Part shown: positions 8,664 through 16,118 of the stretch, one piece after another
How the letters are laid out: every line of letters begins with the position of its first letter
Position numbering within the stretch: position 1 is the stretch's first letter
NCBI RefSeq assembly: GCF_902506095.1
Contig: NZ_LR733293.1
Location: 3,656,264 to 3,720,263, forward strand
Reading direction: 5' to 3'
Source of the DNA: Arthrobacter sp. 9AX
Lineage (GTDB): Bacteria; Actinomycetota; Actinomycetes; Actinomycetales; Micrococcaceae
DNA: 64,000 nt
The notes under the pieces: model-generated
What the model was told of the DNA's origin: nothing
What the model saw: the letters and a program-made list of their open reading frames with translations, nothing else
Databases searched by the model: none
Made by a program: the position numbers and the translations under genes

Positions 8664-9437
8664 ATGAGTAATCCTCCAGTCCCGCCTCCCGTGCCCAACG
8701 ACCCCGAGCAGGGCAGCCAGCAGCCGCGCTACGGTGAGAACGCCCCGCAATACGGCCAGCAGTCCGGCCAGTCCGGCGCGCCGCAGTACGGCCAGAACGC
8801 TCCCCAGTACGGGCAGTCCGGTGCGCCGCAGTACGGCCAGAACGCTCCCCAATATGGGCAGAACCCGCCGCAGGCGCCGGCCTATGGACAGCAGCAGTTC
8901 GGGCAGCAGCCTTACGGCCAGTCCCCCTACTCCCAGTACCCGTCCGAGCAGCCGCAGGCCGCGGGCAGCAACGGCGTGCCGCAGCTGGTCAACATCTCGT
9001 TCTGGCTGCTGATCGCCTCCGCTGCGATTTTTGTGATCTCGATGCTCACCGGCCTCACCCAGCTGGACGACCCCCTGTTCCGCCAGACCTTTGAGCAGCA
9101 GGTGGAGGGCACCGGAGCCGGTGTCACGTACGAGGACATTAAGGGTGTCATCGCCGGCACCCTGGTGGTGTTCGCCATCATCGGTGCAGGGCTTTACCTG
9201 CTGGTGGCCTTCTTCGTCCGGAAGGGCAAGAACTGGGCCCGCATCCTGGGCACCGTGTTCGCCGCCCTGTCCGTCTTCAGCCTGTTCGGCATCCCGAACC
9301 TTGGAACGGTGGGCACCCTCCTGGGGATTGCCGCCATCGTCCTGCTGTACCTGCCGGCGGCCGCTCCGTACTTCCGCAAGCCGCAGCCGTTCGCCAACCC
9401 GTATGGCGGCGGCCTGGGCAACCCCTACGGCCGGTAA
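8664..9437 (+). CDS. Membrane protein with Gln/Tyr/Pro-rich repeat N-terminus
   Basis: A 257-residue protein. Residues ~1-100 are low-complexity Pro/Gln/Tyr/Gly with repeats of GAPQYGQNAPQYGQ, including an exact-length 45-bp tandem duplication in the DNA. Residues ~110-250 hold four hydrophobic segments, and the turn RKGKNWARILG matches a turn in the upstream membrane protein. Similar proteins are common in Micrococcaceae and usually annotated only as hypothetical or by low complexity. The repeats face the cytoplasm if the first helix enters from inside. No catalytic motif is visible. Confidence 0.8.
   Translation: MSNPPVPPPVPNDPEQGSQQPRYGENAPQYGQQSGQSGAPQYGQNAPQYGQSGAPQYGQNAPQYGQNPPQAPAYGQQQFGQQPYGQSPYSQYPSEQPQAAGSNGVPQLVNISFWLLIASAAIFVISMLTGLTQLDDPLFRQTFEQQVEGTGAGVTYEDIKGVIAGTLVVFAIIGAGLYLLVAFFVRKGKNWARILGTVFAALSVFSLFGIPNLGTVGTLLGIAAIVLLYLPAAAPYFRKPQPFANPYGGGLGNPYGR
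8771..8860 (+). repeat. 45-bp tandem duplication in the repeat-rich membrane protein gene
   Basis: Two adjacent 45-bp units (8771-8815 and 8816-8860) differ at only a few positions. Each encodes SGAPQYGQNAPQYGQ, so copy-number change would keep the frame. Confidence 0.85.
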
Positions 9438-9487
9438 ACCAGGGCTTCCCACACCTGCGGGCGTGGGTCCCGGAACTGCCGGAGCAA

Positions 9488-10225
9488 TCAGGCAGTCTGA
9501 CCCGGGGCCTGCGCCCGTTGTGCGTGGTAGGCCAGGATCTGCAGTTCCGTGGCCATGTCCACCTTGCGAAGGTTGACGCCCTCCGGCACTTGGAGCATCA
9601 CGGGGGCGAAGCTCAGGATGCTGTGCACTCCGGCGGCCACCACACGGTCGCAGATGTCCTGCGCCACGGTGGCCGGCAGCGCCAGCACCACCATGTTTGC
9701 CCCGGTCCGGCGCAGCACGGCTTCCATGTCCGCCACGTCGCTGACCCGCAGCCAGCCCACTTCGTTGCCCACCACCATCTGGTCGGCGTCGAAAATGGCC
9801 ACGACGTCGAAGCCCCGGGATTCGAAGCCGCCGTACCGTGCCAGGGCCTTGCCCAGGTTACCGGCGCCAACGATGGCCACTTTCCAGTCATGCGTGAGGC
9901 CCAGTGCCGCGGCGATGTGCCGGCTCAGGTACTGAACTTCGTAGCCCACACCGCGGGTACCGTAGGAGCCCACATGGGACAGGTCCTTGCGCAGCGTGGC
10001 GGAGCTGACGCCGGAGGCTTCGGCCAGGGACTCGGAGGAGACGCGCTCCACGCCTTCGGCGAGCAGAGTGTTCAGGGCGCGCAGGTAGAGCGTCAACCGG
10101 GCCACCGCAGCGGGCGGAATCTGTTTGGCCGGCGTGCCCGTACCGTCCGGAAGATCCGGGACAGCCTGGGGGGTTGAATCCAGCGAAGCCACCAGCCCCT
10201 CCCTCGCATCGCGTTGTGACTCCAC
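9488..10225 (-). CDS. rex: Redox-sensing transcriptional repressor Rex
   Basis: This 245-residue repressor reads the NADH/NAD+ ratio. A winged-helix domain lies at ~30-95 (SESLAEASGVSSATLRKDLSHVGSYG in part, with the typical LRKDLS recognition helix), then a Rossmann domain with GAGNLGKAL near residue 120 and the Rex signature RKVDMATELQILAYH at the C-terminus. The GTG at 10225 has GGAGGG upstream. It lies 72 bases downstream of the glutaredoxin gene on the same strand. Rex in Streptomyces controls respiratory and fermentative genes. I did not find an obvious Rex box in the window. Confidence 0.95.
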   Translation of the reverse strand: MESQRDAREGLVASLDSTPQAVPDLPDGTGTPAKQIPPAAVARLTLYLRALNTLLAEGVERVSSESLAEASGVSSATLRKDLSHVGSYGTRGVGYEVQYLSRHIAAALGLTHDWKVAIVGAGNLGKALARYGGFESRGFDVVAIFDADQMVVGNEVGWLRVSDVADMEAVLRRTGANMVVLALPATVAQDICDRVVAAGVHSILSFAPVMLQVPEGVNLRKVDMATELQILAYHAQRAQAPGQTA

Positions 10226-10297
10226 TCTAGAGCCCTCCAGCCGAAGCCAACAAAGCAGGGAGCAACAATGGACGCGCCATCACCGGTACCGCTCCCC

Positions 10298-10552
10298 CTA
10301 CTGGGCCATGGCCCGCTGAAGCACGCGTTCCAGCCGGGTCTCGTCGATCTTCCAGAAGTCGCGCTGCACACCGTCCACCAGCACCACCGGGATCTCCTCC
10401 GCGTAGCGCTCCCGCAGTTCGGGCTGGTTGTCCACCAACTCTTCGGTCCACTCAAGGCCCAATGCGGCAGTTACCCGGCCTACGGCGTCGCGCGCTTCCT
10501 CACAGAGGTGGCAGTCAGCTTTGGTGATCAGGACGACGCGGGGTGTGGCCAT
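10298..10552 (-). CDS. Glutaredoxin family protein
   Basis: An 84-residue single-domain thioredoxin fold. The redox motif CHLC is near residue 14 and the cis-proline region IPVVLVDG near 54, which defines the short glutaredoxin-like (Rv0508 type) family. It could reduce disulfides or act with mycothiol, but the partner is not evident. It is transcribed toward rex and starts opposite the HAD phosphatase gene, with only 77 bases between the divergent starts. Confidence 0.9.
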   Translation of the reverse strand: MATPRVVLITKADCHLCEEARDAVGRVTAALGLEWTEELVDNQPELRERYAEEIPVVLVDGVQRDFWKIDETRLERVLQRAMAQ

Positions 10553-10629
10553 GGCTTAACCGTAGTCCCGTTCACTGTGCCCGGCGACGCCGACGCCGTC
10601 CAGCCAGTGGATTGACTAGACTCGAGTCC

Positions 10630-11448
10630 ATGCCCGAGGAGAAGTACGTCGCCGTAGTCACCAAGCCGGTTGCTGCGCCGCAGCCCGGCGAGGCGGCGTT
10701 CTTCGACGTGGACAACACCCTCATGCGCGGTGCCAGCCTCTTCCACGTGGCCCGGAAGATGCACCAGCGCGGCGCCTTCACCCTCGCCCAGGCGGCAGGC
10801 TTCGCCTGGAAGCAATTCAAGTTTGTGGCCCGCGGCGAAAACATGGACGATGTCCATGCCGTCCGCGACTCCGCGCTCACGCTGGCGGCAGGGATCACCG
10901 TTGAGGACGTCAAGGCCCTGGGCGAAGAAGTTTACGACGAGATGATCGCCTCGCGGATCTGGCCCGGCGCCAAGGCCCTGGCCCAGCAGCACCTGCGCGT
11001 GGGCCGGCGTGTGTGGCTGGTGACCGCAACCCCCATTGAGGTGGCCACTGTGATCGCGACCCGGCTGGGACTCACCGGGGCGCTGGGCACGGTGGGGGAA
11101 GTGTCCGACGGCATGTACACCGGGCGGCTCGTGGGAGACATCCTGCATGGCTCGGCCAAGGCCGTGGCCGTCCAGGAAATCGCCGACGCCGAGGACCTGG
11201 ACCTCAAACGCTGCTGGGCCTACAGCGATTCCTACAACGACATTCCCTTGCTCACCCTGGTGGGCCATCCGGTGGCCATCAACCCGGATGCCCGCCTCCG
11301 CCGCCACGCCCGCGACCACAACTGGCCCGTCTACGACTTCCGCGCCGGCCGCCGCGCAGCCACCCTCGGCCTCAAGGCAGCAACGGCCGGCGGCGCCGTC
11401 TACGGACTCTGGAAGGGCTTCGCCCGAATCCGCGGCCCGCGCGTCTAG
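10630..11448 (+). CDS. HAD-superfamily subclass IB phosphatase (SerB-like)
   Basis: A protein of 272 residues. HAD motif I is FFDVDNTLMRG (~24-34), motif II is VTATP (~138), the lysine is in GSAKAVAVQ and motif IV is YSDSYNDIPLL (~200), all expected for an active aspartate-nucleophile phosphatase. A helical cap lies between motifs I and II. The C-terminus has an Ala/Gly-rich hydrophobic stretch that may touch the membrane. HAD-IB members include phosphoserine phosphatases and lipid-linked phosphatases; the substrate is not determinable here. The start at 10630 follows a GACTCGAG stretch with no strong ribosome site; an upstream in-frame start at 10543 would overlap the glutaredoxin gene and is less likely. 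Confidence 0.88.
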   Translation: MPEEKYVAVVTKPVAAPQPGEAAFFDVDNTLMRGASLFHVARKMHQRGAFTLAQAAGFAWKQFKFVARGENMDDVHAVRDSALTLAAGITVEDVKALGEEVYDEMIASRIWPGAKALAQQHLRVGRRVWLVTATPIEVATVIATRLGLTGALGTVGEVSDGMYTGRLVGDILHGSAKAVAVQEIADAEDLDLKRCWAYSDSYNDIPLLTLVGHPVAINPDARLRRHARDHNWPVYDFRAGRRAATLGLKAATAGGAVYGLWKGFARIRGPRV

Positions 11449-11459
11449 GTAGCGCCAAG

Positions 11460-11504
11460 TGTCGTTGTGAGTCTCCACAACGACACATAGCGCGATCTGG
11501 TTGG
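11460..11504. repeat. Palindromic dispersed repeat, copy A
   Basis: Arms TGTCGTTGTG (11460-11469) and CACAACGACA (11476-11485) pair perfectly and are followed by a tail TAGCGC-A-CTGG-TGGG. The same palindrome plus tail recurs at 34185-34231 with a changed loop and compensated stem bases. It follows the HAD gene and may terminate it. Confidence 0.7.
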
Positions 11505-11516
11505 GCCAGGGAACAG

Positions 11517-11550
11517 AAATGCCCGCAACCTTGGAAGGCGGCGGGCATTT
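11517..11550 (-). terminator. Terminator after the bS22 gene
   Basis: Perfect 10-bp stem AAATGCCCGC / GCGGGCATTT with a 14-base loop, 20 bases beyond the bS22 stop on the minus strand. The U-rich stem base (ATTTCTG) fits an intrinsic terminator; the stem also lies between converging genes. Confidence 0.7.
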
Positions 11551-11570
11551 CCACGCAGTTCGAAGTATCT

Positions 11571-11669
11571 CTACTTCTTGTTACGGCGCTGGTGACGGGT
11601 CTTGCGAAGCAGCTTGCGGTGCTTCTTCTTGGCCATACGCTTGCGACGCTTCTTAATAACTGAACCCAC
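11571..11669 (-). CDS. Small ribosomal subunit protein bS22 (AURKAIP1/COX24-domain), 32 residues
   Basis: The GTG at 11669 opens a 32-residue, extremely basic protein that starts MGSVIKKRRKRMAKKKHRK and ends in RRNKK. It is nearly identical in its first 19 residues to mycobacterial Rv0500B, which was seen in mycobacterial ribosome structures as bS22. AAGGAA lies six bases upstream of the GTG. The HTH gene upstream corresponds to Rv0500A, so the pair is conserved across actinobacteria. Such genes are often missed because of their length. Confidence 0.92.
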   Translation of the reverse strand: MGSVIKKRRKRMAKKKHRKLLRKTRHQRRNKK

Positions 11670-11860
11670 GAAAGTTCCTTACAAACTAGATGCAGTACCT
11701 GTCTGATGGAGAAGGTTCGTGGACAGAGCTACGAACTGAACAACTGACAGATTCTTACAATGACGTAAAACGTTCCTTAACAGGGTACCGCCTATCGGGG
11801 GCGGCTTCTGACCGGATTGGCTCCGACCGGCGGAAATACGGGTTTGCGACGTACCGGGCG

Positions 11861-12073
11861 TCAGGCGGTTTCGGTATGTCCGTCCACCACGGCACCCTTG
11901 AGGTACTGGTCCACGGCGTTTTCGGGAACCCGGTAGGAGCGGCCGAACCGCACCGCAGGCATCTCCCCCGCGTGGACAAGGCGGTAAACGGTCATTTTGG
12001 AGACGCGCATGACCTGGGCTACTTCAGCCACGGTAAGGAACTTCGCGTTGGAGAAGTTCTGTTCTGCCGACAT
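11861..12073 (-). CDS. Excisionase-type helix-turn-helix DNA-binding protein (Rv0500A-like)
   Basis: Seventy residues, essentially one MerR/excisionase-type winged HTH: FLTVAEVAQVMRVSKMTVYR as helix-turn-helix, then GEMPAVRFGRSYRVPENAVDQYL as wing and last helix. The start at MSAEQNF has AAAGGAAA upstream; the longer open frame to 12163 adds non-conserved sequence. The small size, fold and position next to bS22 match mycobacterial Rv0500A and are distantly like BldC. It probably binds DNA as cooperative multimers, but targets are unknown. Confidence 0.85.
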   Translation of the reverse strand: MSAEQNFSNAKFLTVAEVAQVMRVSKMTVYRLVHAGEMPAVRFGRSYRVPENAVDQYLKGAVVDGHTETA

Positions 12074-12165
12074 TTCCCTATTTTCCTTTGCTGACGGATG
12101 GACAACAGTCACCCCAGGTACGTGCCAAAGCGGTGTTCCGATGCTGAGCCATCCACCAACCACCT

Positions 12166-12180
12166 TCTAGATACTCTAGA
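12166..12180. promoter_or_regulatory. Paired TCTAGA motif upstream of the HTH gene
   Basis: TCTAGATACTCTAGA contains two TCTAGA hexamers three bases apart, making a palindrome 93 bases before the HTH start. It overlaps a possible -10 (TATCTAGA on the minus strand), so autoregulation is possible. Confidence 0.4.
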
Positions 12181-12206
12181 TGTTCGTGTGGCCAATGTGA
12201 AAGTGT

Positions 12207-12229
12207 CCGGGGGATCATTTCACCCCGGG
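12207..12229 (-). terminator. Probable terminator after aroF
   Basis: A 6-bp GC stem CCGGGG/CCCCGG (plus one bulged G) begins four bases past the aroF stop on the minus strand and is followed by ACACTTTC. It is weaker than the other hairpins in the window. Confidence 0.5.
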
Positions 12230-12232
12230 AAT

Positions 12233-13366
12233 TTACCTCCTGCGCTTGCGCGCGGAGGCCGCAAGCTGGTCCAGCACAGACACGGAGACGTCCCATTCCA
12301 TGCAGGCGTCGGTCACACTCTGCCCGTACACCAGCTCCGACCGGCCGGCCGCGTGCTCGGCAACATCGAGGTTCTGGGCGCCGCCCACCAGGAAGCTTTC
12401 GAGCATCACGCCGGCGATGGCCTGTGCCGACGCGCCGCCGTCCTCGAGCTGGGCGCCGATTTCCAGCGCCACTTCGGCCTGGCGGTGGTGGCTCTTGCCG
12501 CTGTTGGCGTGGCTGGCGTCCACAATGAGGCGCGGGTTCAGCTGCTTGCCGGCGAGCTTGGCGGAGGCAGCTTCGACGTCGGCTGCAGAGTAGTTGGGCC
12601 CCTTGCGGCCGCCTCGGAGGATGACATGGGTGTCCGGGTTCCCGGCCGTGGCCACCAGGGCAGCCCGGCCGTCGCCGTCGATGCCAAGGAACGCCTGGGC
12701 GGCCGCCGCGGCACCGCAGGCATCGATCGCCACCTGCAGGTCGCCGTCGGTCCCGTTCTTGAAGCCGATGGGCATGGACAGGCCGGAGGCCAGCTGGCGG
12801 TGGATCTGGCTCTCGGTGGTCCGGGCCCCGATGGCGCCCCAGGAGATCAGGTCCGCCATGTACTGCGGGCTGATGGGTTCGAGGAATTCGGTGGCGGTGG
12901 GCAGCCCCAGCGCGGTGACCTGCTGCAGGAAGTGCCGTGCCGTGCGGAGGCCGGTGACCATGTCGTGGCTGCCGTCCAGCCTGGGATCGTTGATCAGGCC
13001 CTTCCAGCCCACCGTGGTGCGGGGCTTTTCGAAGTAGGTCCGCATCACGATCAGCAGGTCTTCCTTGTGCTTCTCGGCCTGGCTGACCAGCCGGCGGGCG
13101 TATTCGAGCCCGGCCTTGGGATCGTGGATGGAGCAGGGCCCCACAATCACCAGCAGGCGGTCGTCCACGCCGTCCATGATGGCCCGGACTTCGTCGCGTC
13201 CGCGTTCGACGACGTCTGCCGCCTCGGGTGCCAGCGGCAGCTCCGCGATCAGGTCCTGGGGGGTGGGCAGCGCCGTGAATTCGCTGACGCGCAGGTTGGA
13301 CGTGGACTTGGCCGCAGCTTCACTGCGGGGAGTGCCGGTGTGTGGATGGGCTGTTGTGGTGCTCAT
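12233..13366 (-). CDS. aroF: 3-deoxy-7-phosphoheptulonate (DAHP) synthase, type I
   Basis: A 377-residue enzyme condensing phosphoenolpyruvate and erythrose 4-phosphate, the first step of the shikimate pathway. Type I signatures are present: VIVGPCSIHD (~75), RTYFEKPRT (~105), KNGTDGD (~200), LRGGRKGPNY (~245), VDASHANSGK (~275) and the metal-binding region near VMLESFLVGG (~310). I start it at MSTTTAH (13366), where AGGACC sits upstream. A 19-residue aromatic leader peptide and hairpins precede it, so attenuation by aromatic amino acid supply is likely, as reported for aroF of Corynebacterium glutamicum. Residues 1-30 are a non-conserved extension. Confidence 0.95.
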   Translation of the reverse strand: MSTTTAHPHTGTPRSEAAAKSTSNLRVSEFTALPTPQDLIAELPLAPEAADVVERGRDEVRAIMDGVDDRLLVIVGPCSIHDPKAGLEYARRLVSQAEKHKEDLLIVMRTYFEKPRTTVGWKGLINDPRLDGSHDMVTGLRTARHFLQQVTALGLPTATEFLEPISPQYMADLISWGAIGARTTESQIHRQLASGLSMPIGFKNGTDGDLQVAIDACGAAAAAQAFLGIDGDGRAALVATAGNPDTHVILRGGRKGPNYSAADVEAASAKLAGKQLNPRLIVDASHANSGKSHHRQAEVALEIGAQLEDGGASAQAIAGVMLESFLVGGAQNLDVAEHAAGRSELVYGQSVTDACMEWDVSVSVLDQLAASARKRRR

Positions 13367-13409
13367 TATGGGTCCTGTTCCAGATGGGAAGCGGGCCCAG
13401 TTCAGAACC

Positions 13410-13510
13410 CGCCGGAGAAACGGCGAAGGGCAGAGAATCATCTCTGCCCTGTTGGCTCTGAAGGAAAGTTGGATGCGTGTCAGTTAGACGCGGGCCCCTC
13501 CAGAGCCAAC
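13410..13510 (-). promoter_or_regulatory. Candidate ribosome-mediated attenuator upstream of aroF
   Basis: On the transcript, GTTGGCTCTG (13510-13501), directly after the Trp-Tyr-Ala-Tyr-Phe codons of the leader peptide, is perfectly complementary to CAGAGCCAAC (13460-13451). Next comes a perfect 9-bp hairpin GGGCAGAGA/TCTCTGCCC (13449-13428), then a 5-bp hairpin CGCCG/CGGCG (13425-13410). A ribosome stalled on the aromatic codons would cover the first arm and free the second, whose CAGAG can compete with the downstream stem. No long U-run follows, so termination may be Rho-dependent or the control may be translational. Confidence 0.65.
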
Positions 13511-13539
13511 GAAAAATACGCATACCAACGGTTTGTCAT
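13480..13539 (-). CDS. aroF leader peptide (19 residues, aromatic run)
   Basis: ATG at 13539 to TGA at 13480 encodes MTNRWYAYFSLALEGPASN. Four of residues 5-9 are Trp, Tyr, Tyr and Phe, the three end products of the pathway that aroF opens, so the peptide can report all three. It ends 113 bases before the aroF start. There is no ribosome site, but a promoter-like TTGCGG-17-TATGGT places transcription start at or very near the A of the ATG, so the mRNA is probably leaderless, as is common for actinobacterial leader peptides. Another frame (ATG at 13523) also contains two Trp codons but runs on into aroF. Confidence 0.7.
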   Translation of the reverse strand: MTNRWYAYFSLALEGPASN

Positions 13540-13546
13540 GCCATGA

Positions 13547-13575
13547 ACCATAGCCGCCAACCGGCCGCACCGCAA
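13547..13575 (-). promoter_or_regulatory. Candidate promoter of the aroF leader
   Basis: TTGCGG (13575-13570), a 17-base spacer, then TATGGT (13552-13547). The A of the leader ATG is the eighth base after the -10, a normal +1 distance. It overlaps the intergenic end of the symporter gene. Confidence 0.55.
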
Positions 13576-13580
13576 AAGTG

Positions 13581-14909
13581 TTACGTCGCGTCGCGGGAGA
13601 GGCTGGCCACCAGTTCCGCGTGCTTCTGGTCCGTGAGGCGATACCAGTACATGATTCCGACGGCGGCCAGCACCAAGGCCCCGGGCAGCAGTCCGGCCGC
13701 GGCCCGGATGGCGAGGGTGGCTGCATCGGACTGCTCCGCTGTGCCCGAAACGTAGCCGCCCCAGGCCAGCGAGAACGCCACCAGGCCGCCGCCGAACCCC
13801 ATGCCCAGCTTCCGTGTGGCGGCCAGGAGCGCGTAGTTGATGCCCTGGATCCGCACGCCGGTTTTCCACTCGCCGTATTCCACGGTGTCCGCAATCAGCG
13901 CCCAGGTGAGGATGCTGACCGAGGCCGATGCCAGGAGCCCCAGCACGAGGCCGGCAAGGCCGAGCAATGGCGCGTCCGCAGGCGCCACGAAGACCAGCAC
14001 GCCACCCAATACCCCTAGGCACCCGCCGACGCTGTAGACGGCACGCTTGCCCCAGCGCGTCACTGGCCGAGGCAGCAGCACGGCCAGGGCAAGGGTGATG
14101 AGCACTTGGGCGCCGGCCATCACCGGGAACAGGTCCACCCGGGACAGCACGTCACGGAGGTAGTAGAACTGGGCGGCACCCGTCGCGGACGTGCCCGTAA
14201 CAAAAAATATTGAGCTGAGGCACAGGACCACCAGCGGCGAATTGGCCTTCAAGGCTGCGATGCTTTGGCTGAAGGTGACCTTGGGGACGCTGCCGGCGAC
14301 CTCTTCAATGCAGACGGTGCCGGTCAGGGCATACAGCCCGGAGCCAAGAACGGCGAATACCAGGGTGAGCCAGGTGAAAATCTGCTGCATGTCCTGGCCG
14401 CCTGCGAGGAGCGGTGCGATGAAGAAACCCAGCGTCGCGCCTACCGACAGCCCGCCGATGGTCCTTGCCCCGCCAAGCCGGGCGCGGTCCCTGGCATCCT
14501 GGGTCATCGCTCCCACGAGGCAGCCGTAGGGCACGTTGACCATGCTGTACGCGACGCAGACCAGGCCGTACGTGCAGTAGGCATAAAGCAGCTTGAGTGC
14601 CGGGTCCACCTCCGGAACATGGAACACCGCCACACTCAACAACAACGGAACGAAGCCGAACATCAGGAACGGCCGGAACTTTCCCCAGCGCCTGCTGTGC
14701 ACGCGGTCCACGATCCGGCCGGCGGCTATGTCGGTGAAGGCATTAAATACCCGCGCCACCAGCAGCAGGGTTCCTGCCGCTGCTGCACCGATCCCCGCAA
14801 CGTCGGTGTAGTAGACGAGCAGGAACATGTTCCCCGTACTGATGATCATGCTGTTGGCGGCGTCGCCGGCGCCGTAGCCGAAAACGCTGAGCTTGCTGAG
14901 TTTCTTCAT
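13581..14909 (-). CDS. GPH-family sugar:cation symporter (MFS)
   Basis: A 442-residue transporter with about 12 hydrophobic helices. The N-terminus (KLSVFGYGAGDAANSMI) and the loop RRWGKFRPFLMFGFVPL are typical of glycoside-pentoside-hexuronide symporters such as MelB, XynB and UidB, and NVPYGCLVGAMTQDARDRARL is the conserved second loop. It probably imports a sugar or short oligosaccharide released from plant polymers. I start it at MKKLSK (14909), where AAGGAAGCA precedes the ATG. A LacI-type operator sits 23 bases upstream of the start, indicating its own promoter although it follows the acetylesterase gene closely. Confidence 0.88.
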   Translation of the reverse strand: MKKLSKLSVFGYGAGDAANSMIISTGNMFLLVYYTDVAGIGAAAAGTLLLVARVFNAFTDIAAGRIVDRVHSRRWGKFRPFLMFGFVPLLLSVAVFHVPEVDPALKLLYAYCTYGLVCVAYSMVNVPYGCLVGAMTQDARDRARLGGARTIGGLSVGATLGFFIAPLLAGGQDMQQIFTWLTLVFAVLGSGLYALTGTVCIEEVAGSVPKVTFSQSIAALKANSPLVVLCLSSIFFVTGTSATGAAQFYYLRDVLSRVDLFPVMAGAQVLITLALAVLLPRPVTRWGKRAVYSVGGCLGVLGGVLVFVAPADAPLLGLAGLVLGLLASASVSILTWALIADTVEYGEWKTGVRIQGINYALLAATRKLGMGFGGGLVAFSLAWGGYVSGTAEQSDAATLAIRAAAGLLPGALVLAAVGIMYWYRLTDQKHAELVASLSRDAT

Positions 14910-14931
14910 TGCTTCCTTGTCGAGCGGAATG

Positions 14932-14945
14932 AGAAACCGTTTTCT
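14932..14945. promoter_or_regulatory. LacI-type operator upstream of the symporter
   Basis: AGAAACCGTTTTCT, extended on both sides to TGAG...CTCA. It belongs to the GGAAANCGNTTTCC-like family repeated across the sugar block. Confidence 0.65.
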
Positions 14946-14963
14946 CACTCCGCCGAAAGGAAC

Positions 14964-15983
14964 TTACCCTAAAATCTTGCGGAGAAACAGCAGCTGCCTG
15001 ATCCAGTGGTGCTCCTGGCCGCCTTCGTGGTTGTTGAACCGGTAGACCTCGATCTCCTTGGCCGCGCCGGTTCCCGATGCATCATCACTGCCGGAGCCGT
15101 AAGCGTTGAAGCTGGCGAACACGGTGGAGGCCGGGCAGATGTCGTCCGCCTGCGCCGCCGAGTACAGCGCAGGCGCGGATGCCCAGCGGGCCAGGTTGAC
15201 GCCGTCGAAATAGCGCAGGACCTCAAGGATGGGCTCGTACCGGTCCCGGTGCCGGGCCAGGAAGGCCGCGATTTCCGGGTACGGGCCGCGCGGGGTGATG
15301 TCGATGGCGCGCGGGAAGTCCTGCAGGAAGGGGACGTCCGGAAGCGCCGCGATGACGCCGTCGAGCCGGCGGGCCGCCAGCCCGGCCACAGCCACCGCGA
15401 TGCCGCCGCCCTGACTGACGCCCGCCAGCACCACCCGCGAGGCATCCACGTCCGGGTGGGACTGCGCGGCTTCCACAGCACGGAACGCATCCACGTAAAC
15501 GCGGCGGTAGTAGTAGTCCTCGCGGCTGCTTGCTCCCCTGGTCATCAGGCCTGCATGCGCCACGTCCCCGGCGGAGGGATGGGGATCAGGCGTCTCGCCC
15601 AGGGTGCCGCCATAGCCCTGGCCGCGTGTGTCCATAATAAAGTGCGCGTAACCTGCCTGCGCCCACCGGGTCTCCTGGTTGACCAGTCCCCGGCCGCCGG
15701 AATACCCCACGTACTGGACCACCACGGGCAGTGGGGTACCGGCCTCGCGGTTGGCCGGAAGGTGCAGCCAGCCCTTGATGGGTGCGCCGCCAAATCCGGC
15801 GAACGTGACATCGAAGGTATCGATCACCGAGAGGTAGTTCTCCACCGGCTCGAAGGAGGCAGCCAGCAGATAACCCTGCGCTTCGTCGATGGTGGCGTCC
15901 CAGAATTCCCGGAAGTCCGCCGGCTGCGTCACGTCGGAGGTGTAGCCGCGGAGCTGGTGAAGCGGGAGGTCGAAGAGGGGCAT
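14964..15983 (-). CDS. Acetylxylan esterase / cephalosporin-C deacetylase family (CE7)
   Basis: A 339-residue alpha/beta hydrolase. CE7 signatures are complete: RGQGYGG near residue 112, the nucleophile elbow GVSQGGG near 188, an acidic residue in the ADDICP stretch near 275 and NNHEGG near 318. The family removes acetyl groups from xylo- and other oligosaccharides inside the cell, and no signal peptide is present here. It starts 135 bases after rhaB in the same direction, so it may be co-transcribed with the rhamnose operon. It would deacetylate oligosaccharides brought in by the neighbouring symporter or ABC importers. Confidence 0.9.
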   Translation of the reverse strand: MPLFDLPLHQLRGYTSDVTQPADFREFWDATIDEAQGYLLAASFEPVENYLSVIDTFDVTFAGFGGAPIKGWLHLPANREAGTPLPVVVQYVGYSGGRGLVNQETRWAQAGYAHFIMDTRGQGYGGTLGETPDPHPSAGDVAHAGLMTRGASSREDYYYRRVYVDAFRAVEAAQSHPDVDASRVVLAGVSQGGGIAVAVAGLAARRLDGVIAALPDVPFLQDFPRAIDITPRGPYPEIAAFLARHRDRYEPILEVLRYFDGVNLARWASAPALYSAAQADDICPASTVFASFNAYGSGSDDASGTGAAKEIEVYRFNNHEGGQEHHWIRQLLFLRKILG

Positions 15984-16118
15984 CGTTGTCCGTCCGGTCG
16001 GTTGCAGGTTTCAGTAGATAGTAGTTTGTGGTGGCGCGCCGGTCACCACGGGGACCGCCTCCTTGAAGTAGCCGCTGCTGACCTGCATCTGCCGGCAAAA
16101 AGTGCGATTCTCACTGAT

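Noticed and set aside
8771..8860. CRISPR-like spacing of repeated segments
   Set aside because: The 45-bp units are adjacent, in frame and coding; there are no spacers and no cas genes.
13320..13523. Alternative leader frame starting MRIFRWLWRG
   Set aside because: It contains two Trp codons but runs 67 codons through the hairpins into aroF. The 19-codon frame ends promptly and carries Trp, Tyr and Phe together.
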